A model generated the notes under the pieces. It did no database searches. It was not told where the DNA came from and saw only the letters and a program-made list of their open reading frames with translations. A DNA stretch of 64,000 bases from Macrosoma leucophasiata (taxonomy: Eukaryota > Arthropoda > Insecta > Lepidoptera > Hedylidae): contig JAWQUS010000030.1 in assembly GCA_036365455.1 (NCBI GenBank), forward strand, positions 20,480,001-20,544,000, read 5' to 3'. Position 1 is the stretch's first letter; each line of letters starts with the position of its first letter. The position numbers were made by a program, and so were the translations under genes. This document shows positions 9,613-19,681 of this stretch, piece by piece.

Positions 9613-9892
9613 TCCTGAACGCTACGCAAGAAGGTCGCTGCACATAATATTTTTTCAAACTGCTGTCAGACAATTACCACCTCAGTCTGCCCGAGACCAC
9701 GGAAGCTGAAAAGCGACCGAAACGTCGGGTTCGATTTTAAATAATCATTTTATAAAATTTATAAATAAAATTTATAAATTTCGCAAACGTCTTGCGTAGC
9801 GTTCAGGATTTTATAAATTTTATAAAATGATTATTTACAATCGAACCCGACGTTTCGATCGCTTTTCAGCTTCCGTGGTCTCGGGCAGACTG
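9613..9892. mobile_element. Inverted terminal fragments of a Penelope-like element
   Basis: Two arms (about 9683-9767 and 9809-9892) are reverse complements sharing 'gtctgcccgagaccacgg' and 'gaaacgtcggg'. A second inverted pair, 'tcctgaacgctacgcaag' at 9613-9630 and its complement at 9791-9808, is nested with them. The 'cagtctg..cgaccacgg.. cgaaacgtcgg' signature also occurs in both inverted arms of the Penelope-like element at 61866-63675. This is probably a pair of pLTR-like ends without the coding part. Confidence 0.55.
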
Positions 9893-10007
9893 AAACTAGT
9901 TTTATTTCAATGAGTGCAGCTCGCGAAAACATAAGAACATACTATAAGTACGTATACTTATAAAAAGTGTCAAAAAATATTTTTTTACATTACAGATCGA
10001 AGTGTTA

Positions 10008-10306
10008 GTTTTTACTGGTGGAAGAACTCCAGTGACGGAGCTTACGGGCGTAGGCACCACCGCATTTTCTAATATATGTACTTGCCGCTAAATGGTAGTG
10101 TTTAGCACTATCGTGTTTCGGTCAGGTGGTAATGTACGGCCCTGTAATCACCGGCACAGAGGCATAACACCTTAAGGCCTCACAAGTGGTAACGCATATG
10201 CATTTTGACCTCTGGTCTTTGTGTGGGTATCTACAGGCTGTAGTTATCACTTAATATCAATGTGAACTGCATGCTTGTTTGCCACTTTCACTACATTAAA
10301 AAAATA
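10008..10306 (+). mobile_element. SINE family A, full length, subfamily 1
   Basis: Starts tttttactggtggaag and ends in ttacattaaaaaaa-type sequence, and has the 'ccggcacagaggcataacacc' block. An adjoining partial copy in the same direction follows at once. Confidence 0.85.
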
Positions 10307-10488
10307 GAATGGCAATGTATGGCCGCGTTATAACTTACCCAGTGGAGATAACACCTATCAAGATCTCGGTGATGGGAACGCATCGGTATTTTGACCTCTG
10401 GTTTTTGTGTGTAGATATCTGTAGGCTGCAGTAACTTAATATCTATGTGAACTGCATGCTTATTGGTCACTTTTGTAACATAAAAAAT
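10307..10488 (+). mobile_element. SINE family A, partial, head-to-tail with the previous copy
   Basis: Begins in the 'ggtaatgtacgg' region and ends 'cacttttgtaacataaaaaat'. The head is missing. Direct adjacency suggests insertion at the A-rich tail of the preceding copy. Confidence 0.7.
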
Positions 10489-10896
10489 GTTAGATTAATT
10501 TTAAAAATCATTTTATAAAATAATAGTAGGATAATAATTATTTCAATGTGTGTAGCTCGAGTGTACGAGTTTAGTTCGAAAATCTAAGACCACATCAAAG
10601 TGTTTCACTTTTGTAAAAGTGTTTTACGTTCTATGCATGGATGCCTACATTTACCATAGCCTACCCCTCCATGTAACCGAGAAATTGAGTTTATATATAT
10701 TACATTATCACTTCTAACAAAGTGCAGGCAACTCGTTTCTCTACAAAGTCTATCAATGTTCCAAGCCACTATATATGAACAGTTCCTACTTCCGAACCGG
10801 TCCAGCAACCAGCCGCGGACCGGTCTCACGGACTGGTTTGGACTGATAAGGAGATGCCTCTAGGGTCACGCTTAATTCGTATTTGCCATAAACTGT
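10489..10896. other. No gene recognised
   Basis: Contains a short piece resembling the Penelope-associated flank ('atttcaatgtgtgtagctcgag') near 10542-10565. The 74-codon minus ORF at 10605-10829 has no recognisable domain. Confidence 0.35.
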
Positions 10897-11133
10897 TTTT
10901 TTTTAAAGTAATGATGGTGATAAGCCGGTATGCAGTTCACATTGATGTTAAGTGATGACCGGAGCCTATAGACGTCTACATGAAAACTAAATCAATCAAT
11001 CAAAATGCAAATGCGTTTGCCACCCCTGAGACCTAAGTTGTTATGTCTCTGTGATAGTTATTATGGGGCCATACATTACCACCTGACCGGAACACGATAG
11101 TGCTGAACACTACCATTTGGCGGCATATGTAAT
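10897..11133 (-). mobile_element. SINE family A, subfamily 2, partial
   Basis: From the A-rich end (tttttttttaaag) through 'ctctgtgatagttattatgggg' to 'ccatttggcggcatatgtaa'. The head is replaced by a second copy. Confidence 0.75.
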
Positions 11134-11257
11134 TAAGGTGGCAAACAAGCTTGTAATTCACATTGATGTTAAGTGATGACTGCAATCTAAAGACATCTAC
11201 ATAAAAACTGGGGGTCAATTATATATGTAGATGCATTGTCACCTCGAAGTTGTTTTG
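11134..11257 (-). mobile_element. SINE family A, 3' half, tandem with the previous copy
   Basis: 'taaggtggcaaacaagcttgtaattcacattg' to 'gcattgtcacctcgaagttg'. Same orientation as 10897-11133. Confidence 0.65.
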
Positions 11258-11383
11258 CTTCGCTTCGGTGAATTTTTGTTGCTTTTGTTCTGCGGTGGGC
11301 GTCTTTCGGGCGGCTGAAGTATGAATTGTAAGTCATAATCAAAAATTTTAATAGATTGTGTGTGTGTATTCTATGTACGTTTA

Positions 11384-11541
11384 CTGGTGGTAGAGCTCTA
11401 GTGACGGAGCTCTAAGCCGTAGGTACCACTTCATTTCCTAATTTGCTTGCCGCTAAATGGTAGCATTTAGCGCTATCGTATTCCAGTCCAGGTAATGTAC
11501 GAATGCACGTTCATATAAGTTCCAGCACAGAGGCTTAAACA
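11384..11541 (+). mobile_element. SINE family A, 5' half
   Basis: Head motif 'tttactggtggtagagctctagtgacggag' through 'ccagcacagaggc'. The 3' half is replaced by a LINE tail that starts at about 11541. Confidence 0.75.
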
Positions 11542-11812
11542 TCAATAACTTTGATCTTGACGAATAAGTTTTTCTTTTTCTTCATTTAACATCATTGAAG
11601 AAATTGAAAAAATTTGTGATTATTATGTTTTAACTAAGTAATTTATATTCTAATTTTTAATTTACTATTGATATATGATTTTGCTTTTACTATATGTAAT
11701 GGTCATTCACTCTAGGTATTTTAGAAATTTCTTGACGTTTTGAAAGTATCTGTAAAGATCTATTCGATATAAAAATATTTTCTATTTCTATTCTATTCTA
11801 TCAAGAGCGGCA
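11542..11812 (+). mobile_element. CR1/Jockey-type LINE 3' UTR
   Basis: 'tttgatcttgacgaataagttttt ... cattcactctaggtatttt...cttgacgttttgaaagtatctgtaaagatctattcgatataaaaatattttctatttc'. The last roughly 100 bp match the 3' end of the coding LINE at 48256-52075, which assigns the family. The internal part resembles 19838-20115. Confidence 0.65.
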
Positions 11813-12260
11813 ACGCGTTTTTATTGAAATATCTTGTTTTTATGCAAATGTTTATACACTACGCCATTCAAGTAATTCCAAGCCATTCAATAAAAGCCAT
11901 TTGCTATTTTTTTGGCTTTTGTATGACATATTGAATTATAAAAAGCAGTAGGTACCTATAGAAATCATTCCTGTTAATTGCATCATAAAAGCAAAAAATA
12001 AAACAATTAATTGTCAAGCGCTTGACAACCCTAAAATATATAAGCAGCAGTGGGCCAATTATGAATTAAAACATATTCCAAATGAAGTTTTATTATTGTC
12101 ACAATGTAAAAAAGCATCAAGTTGTATCAGTTTTTTCTTAAGGAGTAGAAAAGTAGATAAAAAAGTAGAGAAGGTAGATATCATCTTTAATCATCCATGT
12201 CATCCTTAATTCTCCAGTGACAACTCTGCTAGTATGAAATTAAATACATGTATTTATATA

Positions 12261-12478
12261 TTGTTTTATATTATATCGCATTAACACATGCTTGTGAAAT
12301 ATATTTTAGATGGCGCTGCTGCCACCATAAGGCAATGCAATAAATGTGAAGGAAAGATTTGACAAATCGGGCAGGATTTCGGTAGCTCAGTTGGAAGAGC
12401 GGCTGGACTAGATTCCCAGTGGCCGCGAGTTCGAGTCTCGCCAGAAGTCAAATTTTTCTTTCCATTTTTCTTTAAAAT
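12261..12478 (+). mobile_element. tRNA-like retroelement copy with 5' inversion
   Basis: Begins with the inverted segment 'ttgttttatattatatcgcattaacacatgcttgtg', then jumps to forward 'gatggcgctgctgccacc', the tRNA-like block and the 3' end 'ccatttttctttaaaat'. No exact target duplication was found. The flanks share only approximate 'tatattattg'-like sequence. Confidence 0.6.
12375..12449 (+). tRNA. tRNA-like block
   Basis: 75 nt with GCGAG/CTCGC T arm, TTCGA loop, GCTC/GAGC D stem and an acceptor carrying two changes (GATTTCG / AGAAGTC), so pairing is weaker than in the other copies. One base shorter in the variable region. A decayed member of the family. Confidence 0.4.
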
Positions 12479-12570
12479 ATTTTAGTATATTATTGAACTC
12501 TTCGTTAGCAATTTGTAAAAGAAGGAACCGAGGATATTCTTTCTTTTTAATATTATTAAATTATATGTAT

Positions 12571-12809
12571 TAGTAGTGTAGGCACATTACCTAACCTGTC
12601 TGCCGCTAAATGGTAGAGTTCAGCACTATCGTGTTCCGGTCAGGTGGTAATGTACGGCTTTGTAATTTCCGGCGCAGGCCATAACACCTCAGGAGTCGTA
12701 ACGCATCTGCATTTTGACCTCGGTCTTTGTGTTGGTGTCTATAGTGCAGTCATCACTTAACATCAATGTGAACTGCATGCTTGTTTGCCATTTCCATTAC
12801 CAAAAAAAA
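12571..12809 (+). mobile_element. SINE family A, 5'-truncated
   Basis: 'tagtgtaggcacattacctaacctgtctgccgc' to 'catttccattaccaaaaaaaa'. Mixed diagnostic positions. Confidence 0.75.
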
Positions 12810-12889
12810 TGTAAATGTGTTTCTTGGAAAAAAAAACTTACATCATTTTAAATAATGACTCCATAGATTCCCGAACTACGTAGTATGGT

Positions 12890-13056
12890 TAAAAATGGAA
12901 AATCTAAATGTTTTGCCACCCCTGAGTCCTTACTTGATATGTCTCTGAAAGTTATTACGGGGCCATACATTAACATCTTAATGAACACTGTATACACTGT
13001 AGTCCGTTTGGCGGTAGATTAAGTAGTGTAGTGGTGCTTATTCTACCTCAGGTTTT
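12890..13056 (-). mobile_element. SINE family A, partial, subfamily 2
   Basis: 'ccacccctgagtccttacttg ... gttattacggggccatacatta ... gcggtagattaagtagtg'. Degraded. Confidence 0.6.
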
Positions 13057-13061
13057 AATGT

Positions 13062-13140
13062 AAGTATCTAGTAGACAGCAGTCGTCACTTAACATCCATG
13101 TGAAATGCAAACTTGCGTGCCATCTTCATTAAATAAAAAA
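13062..13140 (+). mobile_element. SINE family A, 3' tail
   Basis: 'gtagacagcagtcgtcacttaacatccatgtgaaatgca' to 'cattaaataaaaaa'. It forms an inverted pair with 12890-13056. Confidence 0.6.
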
Positions 13141-13230
13141 GAATAACTCTTCTACAAAGTAGGTACAAAAAAAAGTGTGTACCATAGATGTGAGCTGTCA
13201 ATTGAAGTTGAAAGACAATGCATTTTGAAC

Positions 13231-13503
13231 GCGTAACTTCACGCCTGTAATCCCCAAAGGGGAAGCAGAGGTGTTTGTAGCACGATTCACCGGTTACCTT
13301 CTGGCCCATGTAACAGATGACAAGCCTGTTAACATCTCCGAGCACATTACCAAACTCCGAGATAGGTACGGGGAAAAAGCTCAATAGAACCAGAGATAAA
13401 GGATTTTACACCTTTAGGTATCTCTGATAGTTCTCGACCTGGGAATCGAACCCAGGACCCCAGTGTCACAGCAGTGGCCTGCTACCATTCGAATACCGAG
13501 GTA
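13231..13503 (-). mobile_element. SINE family B (tRNA-headed), near full length
   Basis: On the minus strand the element starts with a tRNA-like head (A-box-like segment decayed; 'CTGGGTTCGATTCCCAGG' carries a perfect B box, complement at about 13440-13455). It continues through 'gaactatcagagata', 'ccaatagaacc' and 'taacaggcttgtcatctg', and ends 'ggggattacaggcgtgaagttacg'. The 99-codon minus ORF at 13085-13384 lies across it and is not a gene. Confidence 0.75.
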
Positions 13504-13689
13504 GACAATTTTGAACAATTTTGTCGTTTGATACAAAGTCGTCCACTTTTCAAAACTGATAACACTTTTCCGATTAGGTGTTAGTAGATATCTAATAGAC
13601 TAAAGTAAGGCAATTTCAACCGCCCACTAAACTATGACTAGACTAAATGATTGGAAGAGCAACAAAAAAACTAGATGCACGTAAACTTT

Positions 13690-13795
13690 CCAGTAGGAAT
13701 CAATCGCGCTCGGTCCACGTCGGCTGCAGTCGGCCGCGCTCGGCTCGCTCGCGACGATCTGTTGCTATGTGCACTTACTATGACGATAAACGGAC
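13690..13795. promoter_or_regulatory. CpG-rich patch, possible promoter or enhancer relic
   Basis: 'cgcgctcggtccacgtcggctgcagtcggccgcgctcggctcgctcgcgacg' is markedly CpG-dense against AT-rich surroundings, with internal 'cgctcgg' repeats. No ORF or TATA box could be tied to it. Regulatory function is a guess from composition. Confidence 0.2.
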
Positions 13796-14314
13796 ATCTG
13801 TGAAATAGATTAAATATTTATAAAAACTACAATTATCTATATTTTTGATAGCAAATAACAATGTTGGTTCTGCAAATTGAGAGTTATTTTAGTGTTCCTA
13901 ATCTAGTTTGTTTCGACATAAATAATAAGACTTATATTTATTACCTTATGTACTCGTTTTTGTAAACGTCAAAACAATTCGTGAACTCTTCTACTGAAAG
14001 AACTGTTTTGCAGAACCGATATTTTTATTTTTTTGGTACCATTGTACATAGATACCTATAAATAGTAAAATTAACGAAGCATTAAAGTAATAAGAATATG
14101 GATGAACTAAGTTATTTAGTCACAAAGTAAAAAAAAAAAACTTCAGATAATGTTTAAGCGTGTAAAGGCTCATAATTTCACACGTAATCAAAAATCATTA
14201 CGCAAAGATAGGCATTGTAGGCATGAGAAAAATATACAAACATAATTTCCATGCACTATAAAGCTTATTTTACCTAAGCTTGTAAAGCTGTGTTTTATAA
14301 TACCGAAACCGGGA
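13796..14314. other. No gene recognised
   Basis: AT-rich unique sequence between the CpG patch and a SINE fragment. Confidence 0.35.
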
Positions 14315-14372
14315 AAAAGTAATGCGGTGGTGCCTACGCCCGCGAGCTCCGTCACTGAAGCTCTACCACCAC
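14315..14372 (-). mobile_element. SINE family A, head fragment
   Basis: 'aatgcggtggtgcctacgcc' to 'gctctaccaccac'. Only the first roughly 58 bp of the SINE. Confidence 0.75.
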
Positions 14373-14439
14373 TCTATCGTAGTATCTGAATTAATTTTTA
14401 AAAGAAAATGTCCATCTAACTCCATGGTCAGTGTATTCA

Positions 14440-14720
14440 CCAAGCCTACGTGACCGAGCGATGTACAAACGCACACACCCGCAAATAACTGTTCACGGAC
14501 ACGGCCACGCACACACCCGCAGGCGCGGTTAAGTCGGCCGCCAATCGCGAAACGGCGTAACAGGCGTCGACCTTCACAAAGAAAAACATACATCCGTAGG
14601 CTTTACTGCGTTGGGTTAAGGGTGTGTTTCTGATGTGAGAGTGATCGGCGTTTGTGTCGTTACTAGATTTATATGTGTAATAGCGCTGTGTTGCGCTCGA
14701 GAGTGCATTTATGGCGGTCT
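14440..14720. promoter_or_regulatory. GC/CpG-rich region, possible transcription start region
   Basis: Repeated 'acgcacacacccgca' motifs and 'ggcgcggttaagtcggccgccaatcgcgaaacggcg' give a CpG-rich island-like block, followed by 'atttatggcggtctcccgttgcc' at 14708-14730. The 76-codon minus ORF at 14363-14593 is arginine/cysteine-rich, which fits GC-rich noncoding sequence. I see no splice or coding evidence. Confidence 0.2.
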
Positions 14721-15115
14721 CCCGTTGCCAACCTTTTTTCTTGTTTTTTTTTTTCCTTAATAACTGTTATGTTGTGTTGATACAAAGCGACGTAAGTTTG
14801 TGTACGGCACGGTTTAGTTATTACCGTGTTTGATTAATATATTGGACGGTTTTGAATAGGATGTTTATGAAATTTCTTGTTCAATGCAACCGAAAAAAAA
14901 TTTGCTTTAACCATGACTTAGTTATCTGATACTGTAATACATTGGTATACATAATTGTGTTATATTACTGAAAGGCATACCAGTATGTATGATAATAATG
15001 AAAATAATGTGTACCGTTTTATTGAAATAAATAGAAGCTCATAAATAATTGCATATCTTCTTGGACCTGTTAGATATTAGAGGCGATAACGTACGCTTTT
15101 TATAATATTTATGTA
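14721..15115. other. No gene recognised
   Basis: AT-rich sequence, no assigned repeat. Confidence 0.3.
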
Positions 15116-15185
15116 ATGTATGTATGTACCTATGTACCTATGTATCTTCACGCTAAGGCAGAGTATGGAGCGCCAGATATCCCGA
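15116..15185 (-). mobile_element. RTE-A LINE 3' end fragment
   Basis: 'gtatgtatgtacctatgtacctatgtatcttcacgct' followed by 'ggagcgccagatatcccgatcgtgaca'. On the minus strand this is the RTE-A terminus (…GATATCTGGCGCTCCATACTC…GTGAAGATACATA). Only about 70 bp is present. Confidence 0.6.
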
Positions 15186-15873
15186 TCGTGACACATCTCC
15201 CTTTTTCTTACATTCATCATTCTCTTTTAATATAATTTTTATATCCTCAAAATTATGCAAATATCTATAAATAATTTGTTGCAATCGACTTCAAGCAACC
15301 ACATTCTTATCAGTCAATCATCACATTAATCTATTTTTTTAATTATCAGTACAACGTACAATATATTATTATTTTGTTTTCATTAAACTTCAACAAGAAC
15401 GAGTCGACACTACATCAAAAATAAACATTGCCCCAAAAACATACAAATATCTATTAAATGTATACTGAAATCCAATTATGTTTTTTGAATAAACAAAGTG
15501 TAGTCGAGTAACAACTATTAAAGGTGAAAGTACAGGGCTGCCCTACAAAAAGGTTGCTGATCCCCTCTCTTTCGTAGTTCGCTTGGCAACAGGCGATGAA
15601 AGCAGATACTAACGTTCAATTGATTTTCAACCCTATTCGGAGCTTATAGAGTACCATTTTCAATAATCTAGAAGTTATTGATCGGGGCTTTACACGAAGT
15701 TTCGTATTAGTCGCACAAATAAAGAAACTCATGGTAACGTTACGTCAACTCCTTTTTAAAGTGAGGGTGTTATTTTATTTTCACTTTTTACACTCATTAC
15801 GCGTTTAATGGGTTCGCGTTTTTGGAACAGGCTTATTAACTTATTAACTTAACGTAAGAAAAAATTAGATAGG
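15186..15873. other. No gene recognised
   Basis: AT-rich sequence, no ORF or repeat assignment. Confidence 0.35.
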
Positions 15874-16183
15874 GACGTAACTTCACGCCTGTAATCCCCG
15901 AAGGGGCAGGCAGAGGTAAATGTATGCATTCAAGCATACATGCAAACACACATGACTCGCCGGTTACATTTTTAGCCTATGTAACAGATGGCAAGCCTGT
16001 TGCTATCTTCGGGCACATTACCAAACTCCGAGGTACTGGGAAACTTCCAGAAAATGGAAAATCCCAATAGAACCAGAGATAAAGGATTTTAAACCGTTAT
16101 CTCTGATAGTCCTCGACCCGATAATCGAACCCAGGATCTCCAGCGTAGTAGTAGTGGTTTTCTACCACTACACTACTGAGGCA
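15874..16183 (-). mobile_element. SINE family B, full length
   Basis: Best copy of the family. On the minus strand: tRNA-like head 'tgcctcagtagtgtagtggtag' (A box, complement at 16160-16183), then 'cctgggttcgattatcggg' (B box), 'ggactatcagagataacgg', 'ggaaagt'-type body and 3' end 'gccccttcggggattacagg' then 'cgtgaagttacg'. About 310 bp. The tRNA head supports Pol III transcription. The 3' end matches the RTE-A LINE 3' end. Confidence 0.8.
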
Positions 16184-16345
16184 CTTAAATAGATAGGAAG
16201 CATTATAATTAGATGATTTTAATGTACCTAGATCAAGGTGACGATGACGAACACGCAAGTGGATAATAGCTACTTCCGCTTAGTGCATTCACTCTACCGA
16301 CCAGTGTCAAACCATGTGAATATTTCCGTAGTTTACTTTTTAGGT

Positions 16346-16405
16346 TTTTACTGGTGGTAGGGCTCCAGTGACGGAGCTCGCAGGCGTAGGCACCACCGCA
16401 TTACC
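16346..16405 (+). mobile_element. SINE family A, head fragment
   Basis: 'gtttttactggtggtagggctccagtgacggagctcgcaggcgtaggcaccaccgcattacc'. It faces the minus-strand copy at 16441. Confidence 0.8.
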
Positions 16406-16440
16406 AGAGAATATGTAGTAATACGCATTACCGTGTACTA

Positions 16441-16672
16441 GTGGCAAACAAGAATGCAGTTCACATCGATGTTAAGTGATGACAGCAGTGTATAGACACT
16501 TACACAAAGACCAAGGTCAAAATGCAGATGCGTTACCACTCCTGAGGCCTAAGGTGTTATGCCTCTGTGCCGGAAATTATAGGGCCGTACATTACCACCT
16601 GACCGGAACACGAAAGTGCTGAACACTACCATTTAGCGGCAAGTATATTAGGTAAGGCGGTGGTGCCTACGC
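16441..16672 (-). mobile_element. SINE family A, partial, subfamily 1
   Basis: 'gtggcaaacaagaatgcagttcacatcg' to 'gcggtggtgcctacgca'. The head is missing. It is inverted relative to 16346-16405. Confidence 0.8.
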
Positions 16673-16770
16673 AATAATGGAAGGACGCATAGACAGCGGA
16701 CAGCGGAGTCTTACAATAATAGGATCCCGTTTTTACCCCTTGTGTATGGAACCCTATAAACAGGTTTTGT

Positions 16771-16815
16771 ACGCCTCTGTGTACTCCTTCAAAGGGAATA
16801 CAAGCGTGAAGTTAT
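16771..16815 (+). mobile_element. SINE family B, 3' tail
   Basis: 'cctctgtgtactccttcaaagggaatacaagcgtgaagttatg' is the terminal about 45 bp of family B in plus orientation. Confidence 0.55.
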
Positions 16816-16964
16816 GTCACAACACAATGTTCTGAAAGTGAATTTCAATTTTATATCGGAAACCAGAAGATTTATATCAACAATACATGATTATGTTCTT
16901 ACGTTAACGTTTTATGAGAACAAACCTACGCTTTATTGATTTACATATTGTTTACACTTAACCA

Positions 16965-17061
16965 ACGTAACTTAACGCCGGTAATCCTCGAAGGGGTAGG
17001 CAGAGGTAAATGCATGCGTTCAAGTATACATGCAAACACCCACGATTCGCGGTTACGTTTT
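16965..17061 (-). mobile_element. SINE family B, 3' part
   Basis: 'aacgtaacttaacgccggtaatcctcgaaggggtaggcagaggtaaatgcatgcg' to 'acgattcgcggttacg'. Truncated before the tRNA head. Confidence 0.65.
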
Positions 17062-17156
17062 ACGGTTACACTTAACCATTATAATATAATACATCAGGGA
17101 TGACGAAAAATAATGATAATGTTATAATCTGTACTGTTTAATGTTTAATTTGCTTG

Positions 17157-17325
17157 TAATAATGTACGGCCCCGTAATTTCCGGCACAGAGGCACAATAC
17201 CTTAGGCCTCAGAAGCATCTGCATTTTGACCTCTGGTCTTTGTGTGGGTGTTTATAAGCTGCAGTCATCACTAAACATCAATGTGAACTGCATGCCTGTT
17301 TGCCACTTTCATTACATAAAAAAAA
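17157..17325 (+). mobile_element. SINE family A, 3' half, subfamily 1
   Basis: 'taataatgtacggccccgtaatttccggcacagaggc' to 'tttcattacataaaaaaaa'. Confidence 0.8.
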
Positions 17326-17355
17326 TCGTCAGTAAAAATGATGTTCATAAAACAG

Positions 17356-17615
17356 TTTTTTTTACGTAGTGAAAGTGTTGTTCACACAGATGTTAAGTGA
17401 TGACTGCAGCCAGATATCTACACAAAACCAGAGGTCAGAATACATATGCGTTACCACCCCTGAGACCTTAGTTGTTAAGTCTCTGTGATAGTTATTACGG
17501 GGCCATACATTACCAAAATATAAACTGAACACGACCGTACTAAATACTCGGTACCTTTGGCGGCAGATAGATCAGGTAATGCGATGGTGCCTACGCCATT
17601 AAGCTCCGACACTGA
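17356..17615 (-). mobile_element. SINE family A, subfamily 2
   Basis: 'tttttttttacgtagtgaaagtg' to 'acgccattaagctccgac'. It contains 'ctctgtgatagttattacggggcc' and 'ttggcggcagatagatcagg', the subfamily 2 marks. It forms a tail-to-tail inverted pair with 17157-17325 at about 30 bp spacing. Confidence 0.8.
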
Positions 17616-18018
17616 TACTTAAAAAAATACATATTTCAATAAATAACGAAACAAAAATCAAATTGTCAAACATTAATAGTGCTATAAAAGGACTTAATCT
17701 AAGCAAAATAACTTTTAACAAAGAAGTCGTATTTCATTAAAACTATTAAAAGTAATGTAGGTATGTAATAACAAAAAGGTCTCGGCCGTAGGACAAAATT
17801 AATTTTCTAATGGTGCTAGTTACATCCTTTGTTAGACCCTCGGTTATATCAGAACAATGGAAACTCACCTTTATGATATTCACAGTAGAGTTCTTCTTTC
17901 TATGAACCGACAACGATATAAGTATACCATATGTGAAATATAGCAAACTGATGTAAAGCCCGCTGCACACGACGCTTGTTCCGCTACTGGGTTGCTTGCG
18001 GGGTTTCTAGGATGGCGA

Positions 18019-18258
18019 TTTTTACTGGTGGTAGAGTTCCAGTGTGGGGACTCGAGGGCGTAGCCACTGCATCACCTAATCAATCTACCGACAAATGATA
18101 AAGTTCAGCACAATCGTGTTCGATAAGATGGTAATGTATAGCCCCGAAATAACTATCACGGAGACAGAACACAGAGGTGGCGACGCATCTGCATTTGACC
18201 CCTGGTTTTTGACAATGTCTATAGGTTGCAGTCATCACCATCATTACATTAAAAAAAT
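18019..18258 (+). mobile_element. SINE family A, full length but diverged, subfamily 2
   Basis: Starts tttttactggtggtagagttcc, contains 'ccccgaaataactatcacggagaca' and ends 'tcattacattaaaaaaa'. The 61-codon ORF at 18095-18280 lies within it. Confidence 0.75.
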
Positions 18259-18763
18259 AGTAGTTCTGCTCTGCTGGTAGTACTGCTAGAGAGTGACGTC
18301 ACTGACGGCTCAGAAGCGTGGACGACGCGTGCTGGATTTAAATTATAGAACGTGTACTATATTTTGTGATTGCATTCGTGCTACAATGCGTTTCAAAAAT
18401 GAATCAAATGAAGGCTGTGGGCATTTGTTTGCAGTGTTTTAATTCGATTGACGTATAGAAGAATCGTGTTTGTACGCAATAAACTCTCCAAATGTATGTA
18501 TTATATCTTCTATTATGTTATCTATTATATTATGGTATATTCAAACTGCGGCTTTTGAAAGAGTGAGCAACTCAGTTTTGAGGTTACACAAACAGAGATA
18601 GCAAAAGAGTTCTCAAACCAATTGAACAATTTGAGAAATCAATTAAATATTTAATTATTTCAGCTACAAAAGTTTGTTACCCTCCCAAACAAGGGAGCCA
18701 TCATTGCGAACTTTGGACTCAGGGACAAATTATAACAAGCTATTCACGATTTTACGCCTATTT
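18259..18763. other. No gene recognised
   Basis: Unique sequence. 'gtgacgtcactgacggctcag' at about 18293 contains a TGACGTCA palindrome but has no gene context. Confidence 0.3.
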
Positions 18764-18965
18764 GACGGCCCGGTTAGTCCAGCGGTGTCTGATGATGGCT
18801 TGATTTCAAGTGTTCGATCCCCGCACCGGACACATATTTGTATGACCTACAGATATTTGTTTCGGATCTTGGTATTCGTGAATGTGTTTTGTGTGTATAA
18901 CGACACCCACGATATAGATTTATACCTAGTGTGGTGCTGTGAGTGTGCTATGAGTGTATGTAATA
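18764..18965 (+). mobile_element. SINE family C (tRNA-headed)
   Basis: The tRNA-like head 'ggcccggttagtccagcggtg' (A box) and 'tgttcgatccccgcaccgg' (B box near 18810-18830) are followed by the body 'atatttgtatgacctacagatatttgtttcgg' and a TG-rich tail. Related copies in minus orientation at 46376-46515 and 58933-59145. The 125-codon ORF at 18674-19051 spans it and is not conserved. Confidence 0.7.
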
Positions 18966-19266
18966 TTTTATTCTTATTTGTATCAGCAGCAAGACTAGCG
19001 TCGTGTGCAGTGAGCCTAAGTTTAACATTTTATGAGCAAACAGCTTTTTAACTTTTTTTCAAAGATATTATATATCTGTGTTATTTCTTCAGATTGGTGT
19101 AAGAGCTCCAGATGAGAAAATTAAGGACAGTAGTGACAAGTAATGATATGAAATGTGTTCAATCAATATTATTTAACTCCCCTTTAGTTATACATCACTA
19201 AAAATAGCCTAAGTGCGAGATGGACTTCTTCTAAAGCACTTCTCCATGCAAACAACTTAAAAAAAA

Positions 19267-19530
19267 AGTAACTTCACGCCTGTAATCCTCGAAGGGGTAG
19301 GCAGAGGTAAATGCATGTATTCAAGCATACATGCAAACACCCACGATTCGCCGGTTACGTTTTGGCCCATGTAACAGGTGGCGAGCCTGTTGACATCCCC
19401 GGGAACATTACCAAACTTCGAGGACCTGAGAAATTTCCAGAAAATGGAAAAATCCCAATAGAACCCCAATAGAATCCCAATAGAAGAGATAAAGGATTTT
19501 AAACCGTTACCACTACGCTACTGAGGCAGT
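19267..19530 (-). mobile_element. SINE family B with internal deletion
   Basis: 3' end at 19267 ('agtaacttcacgcctgtaatcctcgaaggggtagg'), body through 'gaccaaacttcgagg', a triplicated 'cccaatagaa' near 19455-19485, then 'accactacgctactgaggcagt', the A-box side of the head. The B-box segment is deleted. Confidence 0.7.
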
Positions 19531-19681
19531 TAGGTTATGTAAATAATTGAAATCTATTCATTTCGCCCATGAATGAAGTCCCATACAAAATCAAATTGTA
19601 GGGATACTCGATCCAATCAAAGTGATGAAATAACAGAAGAAATAAAGGAAATGAGACACAATAACGATAAAACACATTTGG

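Noticed and set aside
18290..18320. TGACGTCA as a regulatory site
   Set aside because: A single palindromic octamer with no promoter or gene context.
18674..19051. 125-codon plus ORF as a gene
   Set aside because: It covers SINE family C and has no homologue-like motif. The frame is open by chance.
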